Below, in pieces: positions 16,358-25,865 of a stretch of DNA of 64,000 nt. Every line of letters begins with the position of its first letter. The first letter of the stretch is position 1. This DNA is from Aestuariirhabdus sp049985285 (GTDB lineage Bacteria; Pseudomonadota; Gammaproteobacteria; Pseudomonadales; Aestuariirhabdaceae). The position numbers and the translations under genes are program-made. The notes below the pieces were generated by a model that searched no databases, was not told where the DNA came from, and saw nothing but the letters and a program-made list of their open reading frames with translations. The DNA lies in assembly GCF_049985285.1 (NCBI RefSeq), contig NZ_JBNIEU010000002.1:620001-684000 (forward strand). The letters run 5' to 3'.

Positions 16358-17086
16358 GTGGAAACAACGGAAACCGGTCGAATCCTGATCGTCGAGGATG
16401 ATGAACGCCTGGCGGAACTGACCAGGGAATATCTGGAAAGTAATGGTCTTAGTGTCGGCGTGGAGGGAGACGGCGCCAAGGCGGTGGAGCGTATTTTGGC
16501 TGAAAAGCCGGATCTGGTAGTGCTCGATCTCATGCTGCCGGGCGAGGATGGTGTGTCGATCTGTCGCCGGGTGCGTCAGGACTACCATGGGCCGATCCTG
16601 ATGCTGACGGCGCGTACTGATGACCTTGATCAGGTTCTCGGGCTGGAGATGGGCGCCGATGACTACGTGTTTAAGCCGGTCAGGCCAAGAGTTTTGCTCG
16701 CTCGGGTGCGGGCCCTTTTGAGACGCAGCAGCACGCCGGCAGGAATCGAGGAGGATGAGCCAAGCGATCAGTCGCGTCTCAGCTTTGGCAAGTTGGTTGT
16801 CGATAGCGCCATGCGTGAGGCCTGGTTAAACGAAGAGAGCATTGAGCTAACCAGTGCAGAGTTTGATTTGCTATGGCTGCTCGCCAGCAACGCGGGTAGG
16901 GTGCTGAGCCGTGAAGAGATATTCGCAGCCCTGCGCGGTATTGAATACGATGGCCAGGATCGCTCTATCGATGTTCGAGTGTCCCGTATTCGGCCCAAGA
17001 TTGGCGACGATCCCATGCACCCGCGCTTGATCAAAACGGTACGCAGCAAGGGGTATCTGTTCGTTAAGGAAGCCGCTCCGGTCTGA
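16358..17086 (+). CDS. rstA: OmpR-family response regulator, RstA-like
   Basis: 242 residues from a GTG. The receiver domain (residues 8-120) has the acidic pair in VEDDE, the phosphoacceptor Asp in LVVLDLMLPG, and Lys in YVFKPV. The winged-helix domain follows (about 140-238) with SAEFDLLWLLA and YDGQDRSIDVRVSRIR, which is very close to E. coli RstA. It controls transcription after phosphorylation by the kinase encoded 59 bases downstream. The two binding-protein genes beyond the kinase may be targets or sensory partners. Confidence 0.88.
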   Translation: METTETGRILIVEDDERLAELTREYLESNGLSVGVEGDGAKAVERILAEKPDLVVLDLMLPGEDGVSICRRVRQDYHGPILMLTARTDDLDQVLGLEMGADDYVFKPVRPRVLLARVRALLRRSSTPAGIEEDEPSDQSRLSFGKLVVDSAMREAWLNEESIELTSAEFDLLWLLASNAGRVLSREEIFAALRGIEYDGQDRSIDVRVSRIRPKIGDDPMHPRLIKTVRSKGYLFVKEAAPV

Positions 17087-17145
17087 TCGCTGGCGGCCAC
17101 GCCGGTGGTCGCCTTAGCCACTCTACTTATAACCCGGGATCCGTC

Positions 17146-18735
17146 GTGACCAGTATTTTTCTGCGTATCTATGGTGGTCTGCTCTTTACCCTGGTGCTGG
17201 TCGCCGTCTTGTCGGGCCTCGCGGTGACCATCATTAACGGCGTGCGCCTGGCGGAGTATCGGAAGGAGATGGCGGGTGGAACCTTTCGTCTTGTAGCCGA
17301 GGAGTTACAAGACTTGTCGCCCGAGCAGCGCCCATCTGGCCTGGAGCGCCTCGAGGTGGTGTTGGGCATCGACCTGGTACTGATGCCCCGTTGGGAAACC
17401 GGTCTCGATGCGAAGCAGTTCAAGAAAGCTGACAAAGACGGTCTGCTGATAGAGGTGAACACTCGTAATAAGGGGCGTATTTTTGTGCCCCTTGATGATG
17501 GAATGGTTCTGCGCGCGGATATCACCAGCCTCACCGAGCAACTAGCCTATGGGACACTTAACCTACTACTTGATCGCCTCTATCCGTTGGCGGAAGCGGA
17601 GCGCAGTGTTCATCTTGCCGAACTTCAGGGGCGCTGGTTTTCCTATCCGATGCAATTGGTTGGGCCTGAACAGTCGGCTCTGAGCAAGCCTCAGTTATTG
17701 CGTCTGGCCAGTGGGCAGACGCTGACCCAGCTGGGTGGTGATGCGGGCTCAGTGGTTTTCTTTGCTCCCCTCAATGACGAATTGCGGTCGCTAAAAGTGG
17801 GGCCGGTGAGCCTCTTCGAGCGCTACCCTTTCAAACTGCTGCTCTCGATCGTGCTCTTTATGTCGACCTCGATATCGCTGGCAATCTATGTGTTGGTACG
17901 AGGGTTGGAGCGGCGCTTACGTAAACTGGAAAGCGCTGCTACCCATATCTCCCGGGGAAACCTGGATGCAAGGGTACAGGTTCGAGGTGCAGACTCGGTG
18001 GGGCGCCTTGCGATGGCCTTTAACGGTATGGCCAGTCATATTCAGCGCTTGTTAAGTATCCAGAAAGAGATGATTCGGGGTGTTTCCCACGAGCTGCGTA
18101 CGCCGGTAGCTCGCCTGCGTTTCGGGCTGGAGATGGTAGCGGACGCCACCTCCGAGGCGCAGCGCATGCGTCATCTTGAAGGGATGGATGGCGATATCCA
18201 GGAGCTGGATACCCTGGTTGATGAAATTCTTACCTACGCCAACCTGGAGCAGGGGGCGCCGGTGATTCACTTCCGGCGCGAGGATATCGACGCCATTCTC
18301 GATCAGGTGGCACGGGAGCAGCGCCAGACCAACCCCGATACCGAGATAGAACACCATCGCAGCCAGCTGCCGGAGCTGATGCGAAAAGCAGAGGTCGAGC
18401 GTCGCTACATGCACCGAGCCGTGCAGAACCTGGTGGGTAACGCCTGCCGATACGCCAGGAGCCGGGTTCGAGTGAGCTATCACCTGAACGCCGAAAGCTG
18501 TCGTATCGACGTCGAAGACGATGGTCCGGGTATTCCAGAAGATCAGTGGGAGCGGGTTTTTACCCCCTTCACTCGACTCGATGACAGTCGTACCCGAGCG
18601 TCTGGCGGCTACGGGTTGGGGTTGTCGATTGTGCGCCGCATCGTCTACTGGCATAACGGCCGCGCCCTGGTTGGCCACAGTGATCTTGGCGGAGCCCGTT
18701 TCAGTATTGTGTGGCCCCGCAAGCAGCGGCGCTAG
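17146..18735 (+). CDS. rstB: sensor histidine kinase, RstB-like
   Basis: 529 residues from a GTG with GGGA upstream. Transmembrane helices lie near residues 6-30 and 230-250 and flank a periplasmic domain of about 195 residues, larger than in E. coli RstB. After a HAMP segment comes the H-box GVSHELRTPVARLRFGLEM with the phosphorylated His, then the N-box (LVGNACRYA), G1 (DDGPGIP) and G2 (GYGLGLSIV). It phosphorylates the regulator encoded just upstream. The signal sensed by the periplasmic domain cannot be read from the sequence. Confidence 0.88.
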   Translation: MTSIFLRIYGGLLFTLVLVAVLSGLAVTIINGVRLAEYRKEMAGGTFRLVAEELQDLSPEQRPSGLERLEVVLGIDLVLMPRWETGLDAKQFKKADKDGLLIEVNTRNKGRIFVPLDDGMVLRADITSLTEQLAYGTLNLLLDRLYPLAEAERSVHLAELQGRWFSYPMQLVGPEQSALSKPQLLRLASGQTLTQLGGDAGSVVFFAPLNDELRSLKVGPVSLFERYPFKLLLSIVLFMSTSISLAIYVLVRGLERRLRKLESAATHISRGNLDARVQVRGADSVGRLAMAFNGMASHIQRLLSIQKEMIRGVSHELRTPVARLRFGLEMVADATSEAQRMRHLEGMDGDIQELDTLVDEILTYANLEQGAPVIHFRREDIDAILDQVAREQRQTNPDTEIEHHRSQLPELMRKAEVERRYMHRAVQNLVGNACRYARSRVRVSYHLNAESCRIDVEDDGPGIPEDQWERVFTPFTRLDDSRTRASGGYGLGLSIVRRIVYWHNGRALVGHSDLGGARFSIVWPRKQRR

Positions 18736-18866
18736 TGCACCTGCGGGCTACAGGCCCGCTGTCGTTGATCCGCGTCACAGCTTTGGTCGGGGCGGGCTAC
18801 CTATAATACGGCGTCAGGCGTCACCTTTGAGGAGGCGTGCAGCTCGCAATTTAGGTAGATCAGACT

Positions 18867-19661
18867 TTGCCGGTAAATAAACGACATAACCAACTGAGTC
18901 AACGGGCCGGGGGTAGATTCCTGGCGTGGGGACTGAGCTGCGTTATCGGCTTATTGTTGTTGCTGTCTGCATCGGCGCGGGGGCAGGATATGCGTATCGC
19001 CATGGTTGCCGATGCGCCCATGCAGTTGATCGCTTGCCGGGTAATGGAAAAGGTCTATGCGCGGTTGAACCTGGCGCTGGAACCCGTTCCCCTGCCAGGC
19101 AAGCGGGCCTTGCAAGCATCCAACAGCGGCGATGTTGACGGAGAGCTTTTACGGATAAGCGCTATCAAGCAGCGCTATTCGAATCTGGTGCAGGTGCCCG
19201 AGTCCTACCTGATGATGCAGGGGATGGTATTTAGCCGTGCCGGGTTGCCGCCGATGAGCCGCTGGCAGGATCTGGCACCCTATCGGGTCGGGGTGGTGCG
19301 AGGCGTCCACTACAGTCGCGAAGGTACCGAAGGCATGAACCGTATTGTTGCCAGTGACGTGCCTCAACTGTTCGACCTTCTGGATAGGGGGCGCGTTGAT
19401 CTGATTGTCACCGCAAAACTCAACGGTGCGATCGAAATGCTGCGGCGACCAGAGGCTTCCTTCGTGCTCCATCCTATCCCGCTGTTTGAAGAACCCCTGT
19501 ACCACTTTCTTCATAGGGAACACCGTGCGCTGGTCCCTGGGCTGGATCGAGAAATACGGGCACTTAAATCCAGTGGCGAGCTCGAGCGCTGGGTGGATGA
19601 AGCGATCGCCGAGACAGCACTTTCTACCCGCAAGCATGTGCGAACAGGGCAGGGGGGATGA
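18867..19661 (+). CDS. periplasmic substrate-binding protein (SBP_bac_3-like), first of tandem pair
   Basis: 264 residues from a TTG at 18867; the start is uncertain because no good ATG or GTG is near. A signal peptide is clear (LAWGLSCVIGLLLLLSASARG). The mature part is a periplasmic binding-protein fold (MRIAMVADAP, LPGKRALQ, YRVGVVRGVHYSREGTEG, QLFDLLDRGRVDLIV). No permease or ATPase gene is adjacent, so it may serve as a ligand sensor or use a transporter elsewhere. It follows rstB by 131 bases and is paralogous to the next gene. Confidence 0.75.
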   Translation: MPVNKRHNQLSQRAGGRFLAWGLSCVIGLLLLLSASARGQDMRIAMVADAPMQLIACRVMEKVYARLNLALEPVPLPGKRALQASNSGDVDGELLRISAIKQRYSNLVQVPESYLMMQGMVFSRAGLPPMSRWQDLAPYRVGVVRGVHYSREGTEGMNRIVASDVPQLFDLLDRGRVDLIVTAKLNGAIEMLRRPEASFVLHPIPLFEEPLYHFLHREHRALVPGLDREIRALKSSGELERWVDEAIAETALSTRKHVRTGQGG

Positions 19662-19752
19662 AGCTCAGAGCAGGCTGCGCTATAGTCATTGCTGATACTG
19701 GCGGGTAGCAGGGAGCTTATCGTCGGTTTGACACGTGACTTGGCGAGGCCTC

Positions 19753-20517
19753 GTGATTAAAAATAATTTCAGTTTTGTTTGTGGTGTCCTATTGGGACTT
19801 GCTGGTTGGCTGGCGACCTCTGCCAGGGCCGAGACTCCAACCCTTTACGCGACCATGATCGCTAATAGCCACTTGCAGTGTATGGCCAGCAAGGTGATGG
19901 GTCGGGTCTATGGCAATCTTGGAATGCGGATGGAGGTGTTGCCCATGCCAGCCAAACGGGCGCTCGCGTACTCCTCGTCAGGACAGGCAGACGCAGAGCT
20001 TTTGCGGCTGGAGGGGTTTAGCAAGCAGTACCCCGACCTGTTGCCGGTGCCCGAGCCCTATCTTGGGTTTTCAGGAGTGGCCTTTAGCGGGCCCGTCGTC
20101 GGAACGATTAGTGGCTGGAAGGATCTGCGGGCCTACCGCGTTGGGGTCGTGCGTGGGGTAAGGTATTCCAATGAGGGGACCGAAGGCATGGAGCGGATCC
20201 TTGCCAACGACCTGCCGCAGCTGTTTGACCTGTTGGAAAAGGGACGGGTCTCGGTGGTTGTTACCTCCCGTGTCAGTGGCTCTGTGGAGGTGGCCCGGCG
20301 AGGATTAACACCCTCAATCGTCGTGAACGGCCAGCCCCTTTACGAACGCCCCCTTTACCATTATGTACATCGAGATCACGCTGCACTGATTCCTCTGCTG
20401 GACGCCGAAATACGCCGTATGAAGGCGTCGGGGGAGTTGCAAGCCATAACCGATCAGGCTCTGGATGAGTTGCTGCTCAATGCCCAAACTGGAGGGCTTA
20501 GTGAATGTACGCAGTGA
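19753..20517 (+). CDS. periplasmic substrate-binding protein, second of tandem pair
   Basis: 254 residues from the GTG at 19753, chosen because GAGG lies about six bases upstream; a GTG at 19735 is also possible. It has a signal peptide (VCGVLLGLAGWLATSARA) and shares long blocks with the preceding gene: PAKRAL, ELLRL, YRVGVVRGVRYSNEGTEGM, LPQLFDLLEKGRV, LDAEIRRMKASGEL. This is a tandem duplication that has diverged. The ligand is unknown. The end overlaps the next gene by 13 bases, so the two are probably co-transcribed. Confidence 0.75.
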   Translation: MIKNNFSFVCGVLLGLAGWLATSARAETPTLYATMIANSHLQCMASKVMGRVYGNLGMRMEVLPMPAKRALAYSSSGQADAELLRLEGFSKQYPDLLPVPEPYLGFSGVAFSGPVVGTISGWKDLRAYRVGVVRGVRYSNEGTEGMERILANDLPQLFDLLEKGRVSVVVTSRVSGSVEVARRGLTPSIVVNGQPLYERPLYHYVHRDHAALIPLLDAEIRRMKASGELQAITDQALDELLLNAQTGGLSECTQ

Positions 20518-20807
20518 TCTTCACCGCCACCATGAAGTTAGCCGATGATGAGTATTTTGAAACGGCAGCGCGCATGCGCGAGCTGGCCCTGAGTCGCTAT
20601 GGCTGTCGTGAATTTACGGCGCTCAGTGAGGGCAATCAGGAAATAGCAATCTCCTATTGGGACAGCGAGAGCGATATATCGGCTTGGAAATCTGATCCCG
20701 CGCACCAGCAGGCCCAGCGCCTGGGGCGCGAGCAGTGGTATGCGAGCTACCGGGTACAGGTGGCGCGGGTTGAGCGGCAATACCAGCAGGGGGGAGAATC
20801 ATTATGA
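20505..20807 (+). CDS. antibiotic biosynthesis monooxygenase (ABM) fold protein
   Basis: 100 residues. The sequence begins MYAVIFTATMK and contains ISYWDSESDISAWKSDPAHQ, the pattern of small dimeric ferredoxin-like ABM-fold proteins. Many of these are of unknown function; some oxidise quinones or degrade haem. It overlaps the binding-protein gene before it and the rhodanese gene after it (ATGA), so translation is coupled. Confidence 0.78.
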   Translation: MYAVIFTATMKLADDEYFETAARMRELALSRYGCREFTALSEGNQEIAISYWDSESDISAWKSDPAHQQAQRLGREQWYASYRVQVARVERQYQQGGESL

Positions 20808-21208
20808 TGCCAGTCCTTTCGAAAGGTTTCTTTTCACTACTGGAGGAGGCCGAGCAAGCCGTCGAAACCCTGACTCCCGAGCAGGTGATGGCGGCACGTG
20901 GCGACGCAGATGTGTTGTTGGTGGACCTGCGTGATATTCGCGAACTGCAACGGGAGGGCAAGATTCCGGGAGCCTTCCATATGCCCCGAGGCATGATGGA
21001 GTTCTGGATCGATCCCGAAAGCCCCTACTTCAAGGGTATCTTTGCGGAACATTCCCGTTGGATCTTCTATTGTAATAAGGGGTGGCGCTCGGCGCTCACC
21101 ACTCATGCAGCGATGAAAATGGGCGTTAGCCATATCGCACACATGGGGGGAGGTTTTACTGCCTGGGCCGAGGCGGGAGGCGACGTAGAAGAGGTGGCGA
21201 AGCGTTAG
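20804..21208 (+). CDS. rhodanese-like domain protein
   Basis: 134 residues, one rhodanese domain. Typical segments are LLVDLRDIRELQREGKIPGA and the active-site loop FYCNKGWRSA with the catalytic Cys. Rhodaneses carry sulfur as a persulfide in the cytoplasm. GGGGGAG lies upstream of the ATG, and the start overlaps the preceding stop. There is no signal peptide. The acceptor is unknown. Confidence 0.85.
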   Translation: MMPVLSKGFFSLLEEAEQAVETLTPEQVMAARGDADVLLVDLRDIRELQREGKIPGAFHMPRGMMEFWIDPESPYFKGIFAEHSRWIFYCNKGWRSALTTHAAMKMGVSHIAHMGGGFTAWAEAGGDVEEVAKR

Positions 21209-21302
21209 CGACTGATTTTACGGATTGTCCAACCCAGAGTGTTTGCCCTCGTTGGGCGCCGGGCTGTTTTGTCCCCCCCATACACCGATCGGGAGAAAGT
21301 TT

Positions 21303-21776
21303 ATGAAAGGGATTACACGGATAGTCGCACTGGCGCTAGCCTTGGTACTGTCGAATGGATTATGGCTAACAGCCGTTGCCGCCGATGACGGCTTGGTATG
21401 GGTTCGCAGCGCACACAGTGTTGCCAGCACGAGCCAGCGGTTGCAGGCGATGTTTGCAAACAAGGGGGTGACCCTGTTTGCTCGTATTGACCATGCCAAA
21501 GGGGCGCGATCCGTTGGTAGCGACATGCCCCCAACGGAGCTGTTGATTTTCGGTAACCCAAAACTCGGTAGTCCGTTGATGGCATGCCAGCCCAGCGTCG
21601 CCATTGATCTGCCACAGAAGATGCTGATCAGCGAGGATGCAAAGGGGCAGGTGTGGATCAGCTACAACGCGCCGGCCTATCTGGCGCAGCGACACCAGAT
21701 CAAGGAGTGTGATCCGGTGCTTGCAAAAATCACAGGGATTTTGGCCCGGTTTGCGCGAGCAGCGGCTTCACCCTGA
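21303..21776 (+). CDS. exported DUF302 domain protein
   Basis: 157 residues from the ATG at 21303, with GGGAGAAAG just upstream; a longer frame to 21225 lacks such a site. A signal peptide (IVALALALVLSNGLWLTAVA) precedes a DUF302 domain (SVASTSQRLQAMFANKGVTLFARIDHA, TELLIFGNPKLGSPLM). The family's function is unknown; it is often found with redox and sulfur genes, which fits the rhodanese upstream. It is convergent with metR, with only 23 bases between. Confidence 0.82.
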   Translation: MKGITRIVALALALVLSNGLWLTAVAADDGLVWVRSAHSVASTSQRLQAMFANKGVTLFARIDHAKGARSVGSDMPPTELLIFGNPKLGSPLMACQPSVAIDLPQKMLISEDAKGQVWISYNAPAYLAQRHQIKECDPVLAKITGILARFARAAASP

Positions 21777-21799
21777 GGGATAAGTTTAAGTGGATCGTT

Positions 21800-22717
21800 T
21801 TAGCGCGCCCGTTCGATACCGCTCAGGGTCTCGGCTGAGATATCCTTGGCCGTTAGCAGGAAGTCCTGCATAAAGGGCGTGTCCAGCTGATCTTCACGAA
21901 CCGCCGCAAACAGGGTTCCCGTGACGCCGTCGCGGCTCAGTGGGCGCGCGCTTACGTAACCCTTTTCCAGATACTCATCCAACGCCCAGTTTGGCAGTGC
22001 CGACACCCCGCGGCCGCTGGCCACCAATTGCATCATCATCACCGTTAACTCTGATGTGCGTATCGCCAGGGGCTCAACCCCTGCCGGGTCGAGGAAGCGG
22101 GTAAAGATATCGAGCCGGCTGCGCTCCACCGGATAGCTGATCAGTATCTCGGTGCTGAGGTCCTCGGGCTCGATATGGTTGCGAGCGGCGAGGGGGTGTT
22201 GGTTGGCTACCGCTAACAAACTTTCGTAGCGAAAGAGAGGGATGTAGGCCACACCCGCCAGCTCTTCAGGGTCCGAGGTGACCACCAGATCCAGATCCCC
22301 TCGTTGCAACGCGGGCAGGGGCGCAAAATTGAAGCCACTGGCCAGGTCCAGTTCGACGTCGGGCCAGTGGTTACGAAACTCATCAATCGTGGGCATCAAC
22401 CACTGGTAGCAACTGTGACATTCGATCGCCAGGTGCAGGCGCCCAGCCTCGCCGCCGGCCAGGCGCTCGAGGTCCAGCTCGGCACTGCGTACCATCGGCA
22501 AGATATCACTGGCCAGATTGAGTAAGCGTTGTCCGGCGGTGGTAAACCGTAACGGGCGGGTTTTTCGTATCACTAAAATGGTACCGGTGCGGGTTTCAAG
22601 GTCTTTCAACTGGTGGGAAAGAGCGGACTGGGTCAGGCTCACGCGCTCCGCTGCTTCGGCCATGCTGGAGCAGTCGCGCAGGGCGATCAGGGTTCTGAGG
22701 TGGCGTAGTTCAATCAT
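21800..22717 (-). CDS. metR: LysR-type regulator MetR
   Basis: 305 residues. The N-terminal helix-turn-helix (SMAEAAERVSLTQSALSHQL) and the effector domain motif AIECHSCYQWLMPTIDEF closely match E. coli MetR, which uses homocysteine to control methionine genes. No met gene is next to it, so regulated genes are elsewhere. A TGAnnnnnnTTCA-like site lies 34 bases upstream and could serve autoregulation. It is divergent from glpK. Confidence 0.87.
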   Translation of the reverse strand: MIELRHLRTLIALRDCSSMAEAAERVSLTQSALSHQLKDLETRTGTILVIRKTRPLRFTTAGQRLLNLASDILPMVRSAELDLERLAGGEAGRLHLAIECHSCYQWLMPTIDEFRNHWPDVELDLASGFNFAPLPALQRGDLDLVVTSDPEELAGVAYIPLFRYESLLAVANQHPLAARNHIEPEDLSTEILISYPVERSRLDIFTRFLDPAGVEPLAIRTSELTVMMMQLVASGRGVSALPNWALDEYLEKGYVSARPLSRDGVTGTLFAAVREDQLDTPFMQDFLLTAKDISAETLSGIERAR

Positions 22718-22750
22718 TATTAGAAAATATCAACGAAGAGGGGTTATGCG

Positions 22751-22763
22751 TGATTTTAATTCA
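22751..22763. promoter_or_regulatory. MetR-like binding site
   Basis: TGATTTTAATTCA resembles the MetR consensus TGAA-N5-TTCA with one mismatch in the left half. It lies 34 bases before the metR start, where autoregulation would be expected, and about 100 bases before glpK. Confidence 0.45.
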
Positions 22764-22863
22764 ATTAGACCTGTCCCGTATAGCCGCGCCTGCCGAGGGG
22801 GATGCGAAGGCCGGTGTGGGTGTTATGCTCGATAGATAGCGCAATAAAAACAGGAAGATAACC

Positions 22864-24360
22864 ATGACCCATTACCTTATGGCGATCGATCAGGGCACCA
22901 CCAGCACCCGGGCGATTATTTTTAATGGCAAGGGAGTGCCGCTTTGGCAGAGCCAGCAAGAGTTTACCCAGATCTATCCCAAAGATGGCTGGGTTGAACA
23001 TGACCCCGAGGAGATTTGGGAAAGCACCCTGTCGGTATGCCGCAAGGTGCTGATAAAAGGGCATCTGGAGGCAAAGGATATCGCTGGCATCGGCATCACC
23101 AATCAGCGTGAAACGACCCTGGTATGGGACCCTGTCACGGGTAAACCCATCTACAACGCAATTGTCTGGCAGGACCGGCGCACGGCAGAGGTCTGCGAGG
23201 CGTTAAAACAGCAGGGAAATGAAGGCCTGGTTGCGAGGAAAACAGGGTTATTGCTGGACCCCTACTTTTCGGCCACCAAGATCGCGTGGATTCTCGATAA
23301 TGTGAAGGGTGCGCGGGAGCGTGCCGAGCACGGCGAGCTGTTGTTTGGCACGGTGGATAGTTTTTTGTTGTGGCGCCTGACCGGGGGAAAAAGCCATAAA
23401 ACCGATGCTACCAATGCATCGCGCACCCTGTTATTTGATATCCATAGTCAGCAGTGGGATGAAGAGCTACTCCGAATGTTTCGTGTTCCCGCTGCGATGC
23501 TGCCGCAAGTGGAAGATTGCAGTGCCGATTTTGGTGCTACTGATCCCGAACTGCTGGGTGCCGCCGTGCCGATCGCCGCGATCGCCGGTGATCAACAGGC
23601 GGCGCTGGTGGGGCAGGCCTGCCTGCAACCGGGTATGGCCAAAAGCACCTACGGTACCGGTTGTTTCCTGATGCTCAATACCGGGGACCAGGCGGTACAG
23701 TCTCAAAACCGTCTACTGACCACCGTCGCCTACCGTTTGGGTGGCAAGGTCAGCTATGCCGTGGAAGGCAGTATCTTTGTCGCAGGGGCGGCGGTGCAGT
23801 GGCTGCGCGACGGCATCCGCCTGATTCCCCACGCCAGTGACACTGAAGCGCTGGCCAAAGAGGCGCGTGACTCCAGCGTTTATCTGGTGCCTGCATTTAC
23901 GGGGTTGGGGGCACCCTACTGGGACCCCAATGCCCGTGGTGCCATTTTTGGCCTCACCCGCGATACCGGTATCGCGGAAATTGTCGCTGCCGGGTTGCAA
24001 TCGGTGTGCTATCAAACCCGGGATTTAATGCTGGCGATGCAGGCCGATGGGGCGCAGAAACCGGAGACGCTGCGGGTGGATGGAGGCATGGTGGTTAACA
24101 ACTGGCTGATGCAGTTTTTGGCGGACATGCTGGACGTACCTGTGGAGCGACCGCAGGTAACCGAAACTACCGCCCTGGGGGTGGCCTATTTGGCGGGCTT
24201 GCAACTGGGTCACTATGACTCGTTGGAGGCTGTTGTCGAGCTGTGGTACGGCGACCGTCGTTTCGAGGTGACTATGGCTGGGGAGCGGCGAAACAGCCTC
24301 TATAATGGCTGGCTCGATGCGGTGGCTCGCGTGCGCACGAATAGGCCGGTAGAGGAGTGA
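22864..24360 (+). CDS. glpK: glycerol kinase
   Basis: 498 residues, the family length. FGGY kinase motifs are present: MAIDQGTTSTRAIIF at the N-terminus, GIGITNQRETT, AIVWQDRRT, and KSTYGTGCFLM, which includes the fructose-bisphosphate-sensitive loop region. GlpK makes glycerol 3-phosphate from glycerol and ATP in the cytoplasm. No glpF, glpD or glpR is adjacent, so it is a separate unit here. It is followed by the N-ATPase operon on the same strand after a 110-base gap. Confidence 0.96.
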   Translation: MTHYLMAIDQGTTSTRAIIFNGKGVPLWQSQQEFTQIYPKDGWVEHDPEEIWESTLSVCRKVLIKGHLEAKDIAGIGITNQRETTLVWDPVTGKPIYNAIVWQDRRTAEVCEALKQQGNEGLVARKTGLLLDPYFSATKIAWILDNVKGARERAEHGELLFGTVDSFLLWRLTGGKSHKTDATNASRTLLFDIHSQQWDEELLRMFRVPAAMLPQVEDCSADFGATDPELLGAAVPIAAIAGDQQAALVGQACLQPGMAKSTYGTGCFLMLNTGDQAVQSQNRLLTTVAYRLGGKVSYAVEGSIFVAGAAVQWLRDGIRLIPHASDTEALAKEARDSSVYLVPAFTGLGAPYWDPNARGAIFGLTRDTGIAEIVAAGLQSVCYQTRDLMLAMQADGAQKPETLRVDGGMVVNNWLMQFLADMLDVPVERPQVTETTALGVAYLAGLQLGHYDSLEAVVELWYGDRRFEVTMAGERRNSLYNGWLDAVARVRTNRPVEE

Positions 24361-24470
24361 CACGGAGGCCAGTGTTGTAGGGTAGAGGCTTAACGCGCAC
24401 TTTTTGTAAGGGTACTACACTTAAATCAGGTTGGGTCTGCAGTGTCTTGGTGCGCCAGGGAGGTGGCGGG

Positions 24471-25865
24471 ATGTCTGTACACAGAGAGATGAAGCCTGAT
24501 TGCACCCCCGTCGGAGTCGTAACCGAAGTCCATGGGCCAGTGGTGGTGGTACGCTGTGAACCGCTGCCGCCGGTTGGGAGGGCGCTGCGCTGCGCGTTGG
24601 CTGGCGAGCATTGCATATTGGAGGTGCATCAGCATATCGATAGTGATCGCGTTCGTGCCATCGCATTGCACGATACTGCGGGTCTTGCACGGGGTGTGGA
24701 GGTCTATGATCAACTCGCCGAGTTGCAGGTTCCGGTGAGTAAAGCCTGTCTCGGCCGAGTTCTGAATCTCTTTGGAGAGCCTTTGGATGGCTTGGCGCCG
24801 GTCGCCGCTGAGCGTTGGCGCTCGGTCCATGGGCGGCCAGCGGAGCTGGACAGCGAAGGGCAGGCTGGGCAGATGCTGGAGTCGGGCATCAAGGTGATCG
24901 ATCTGCTTTGCCCCTTCGTGCGGGGTGGAAAAACCGGGCTCTTCGGTGGTGCCGGGGTGGGCAAAACAGTGTTGGTGATGGAGTTTATGCGTGCCATTGC
25001 CCAGATCCACAAGGGTGTCTCGGTCTTTGCCGGAATTGGGGAGCGGATCCGGGAGGCCCACGAGCTTTGGCATGAGCTGGATGATACGGGAATGCGCGAT
25101 CGCACGCTGATGGTGTTCGGGCAGATGGATGAGTCTCCTGGGGTGCGGTTTCGGATCGGCTTGACGGGTATCACCTATGCGGAGTATTTGCGCGATCAGT
25201 TGGCAACCGAAGTGCTGTTTGTGGTCGATAATGTGTTTCGGTTTGTTCAGGCGGGCAGCGAAATATCCAGCCTGCTGGGAAGAATGCCTGCAACCATGGG
25301 TTACCAGCCTACCCTCAGCAGTGAAGTATCCGAACTGGAGGACCGCATTTTTTCTACCCCCAAGGGGGCCATCACGTCGGTGCAGGCGGTCTATGTGCCC
25401 GCCGATGATATGAGCGATCCTGCCGTTAGTACGATTCTCAGTCACCTCGATAGCAGTGTAATCCTGTCGCGCCATCAGGCGAGTCGGGGAATCTACCCGG
25501 CGGTGGATCCGCTACTATCCAGCAGCCGAATGCTTGATCGCCATCTGCTGGGAGAGCGGCATTATCTAGTGGCGGAAGCGGTTCGTGAGCACCTTGCTCG
25601 CTACAAAGAGCTGGAAGATATCATCACCATGTTGGGCATTGAGGAGTTGTCGGCACAGGACCGGCGCATCGTGTTGCGTGCTCGACGTATTCAGAAGTAC
25701 CTGACACAGCCACTGTGGGTGACCGCATCCCATACCGGGATAGCGGGTCAAAGCGTGCCTCTGGTCGAAACCATTCGTGATTGTGATGCGCTGCTTTGCG
25801 GCCGCTATGATGATCGGGATGAGTCCGATTGTTATATGCGTGGCACCATGGAGGCCTCGGTATGA
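24471..25865 (+). CDS. atpD: N-type ATPase beta subunit
   Basis: 464 residues from the ATG at 24471 with GGGAGG before it. Catalytic features are intact: Walker A GGAGVGKT, the GERIRE segment, Walker B Asp in LFVVDNVFRF, and the catch-type region GIEELSAQDR. Beta subunits carry the catalytic nucleotide sites. The gene order beta, epsilon, AtpQ, a, c, b, alpha, gamma identifies an N-ATPase, a horizontally spread rotary ATPase different from the housekeeping F-ATPase. The start of the operon lies just 110 bases after glpK. Confidence 0.93.
   Translation: MSVHREMKPDCTPVGVVTEVHGPVVVVRCEPLPPVGRALRCALAGEHCILEVHQHIDSDRVRAIALHDTAGLARGVEVYDQLAELQVPVSKACLGRVLNLFGEPLDGLAPVAAERWRSVHGRPAELDSEGQAGQMLESGIKVIDLLCPFVRGGKTGLFGGAGVGKTVLVMEFMRAIAQIHKGVSVFAGIGERIREAHELWHELDDTGMRDRTLMVFGQMDESPGVRFRIGLTGITYAEYLRDQLATEVLFVVDNVFRFVQAGSEISSLLGRMPATMGYQPTLSSEVSELEDRIFSTPKGAITSVQAVYVPADDMSDPAVSTILSHLDSSVILSRHQASRGIYPAVDPLLSSSRMLDRHLLGERHYLVAEAVREHLARYKELEDIITMLGIEELSAQDRRIVLRARRIQKYLTQPLWVTASHTGIAGQSVPLVETIRDCDALLCGRYDDRDESDCYMRGTMEASV

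Noticed and set aside
24426..25475. 349-residue minus-strand frame inside atpD
   Set aside because: It lies fully opposite a clear catalytic beta subunit and reads as a mirror of its codons (rich in His, Arg, Pro), without ribosome site or known motif.
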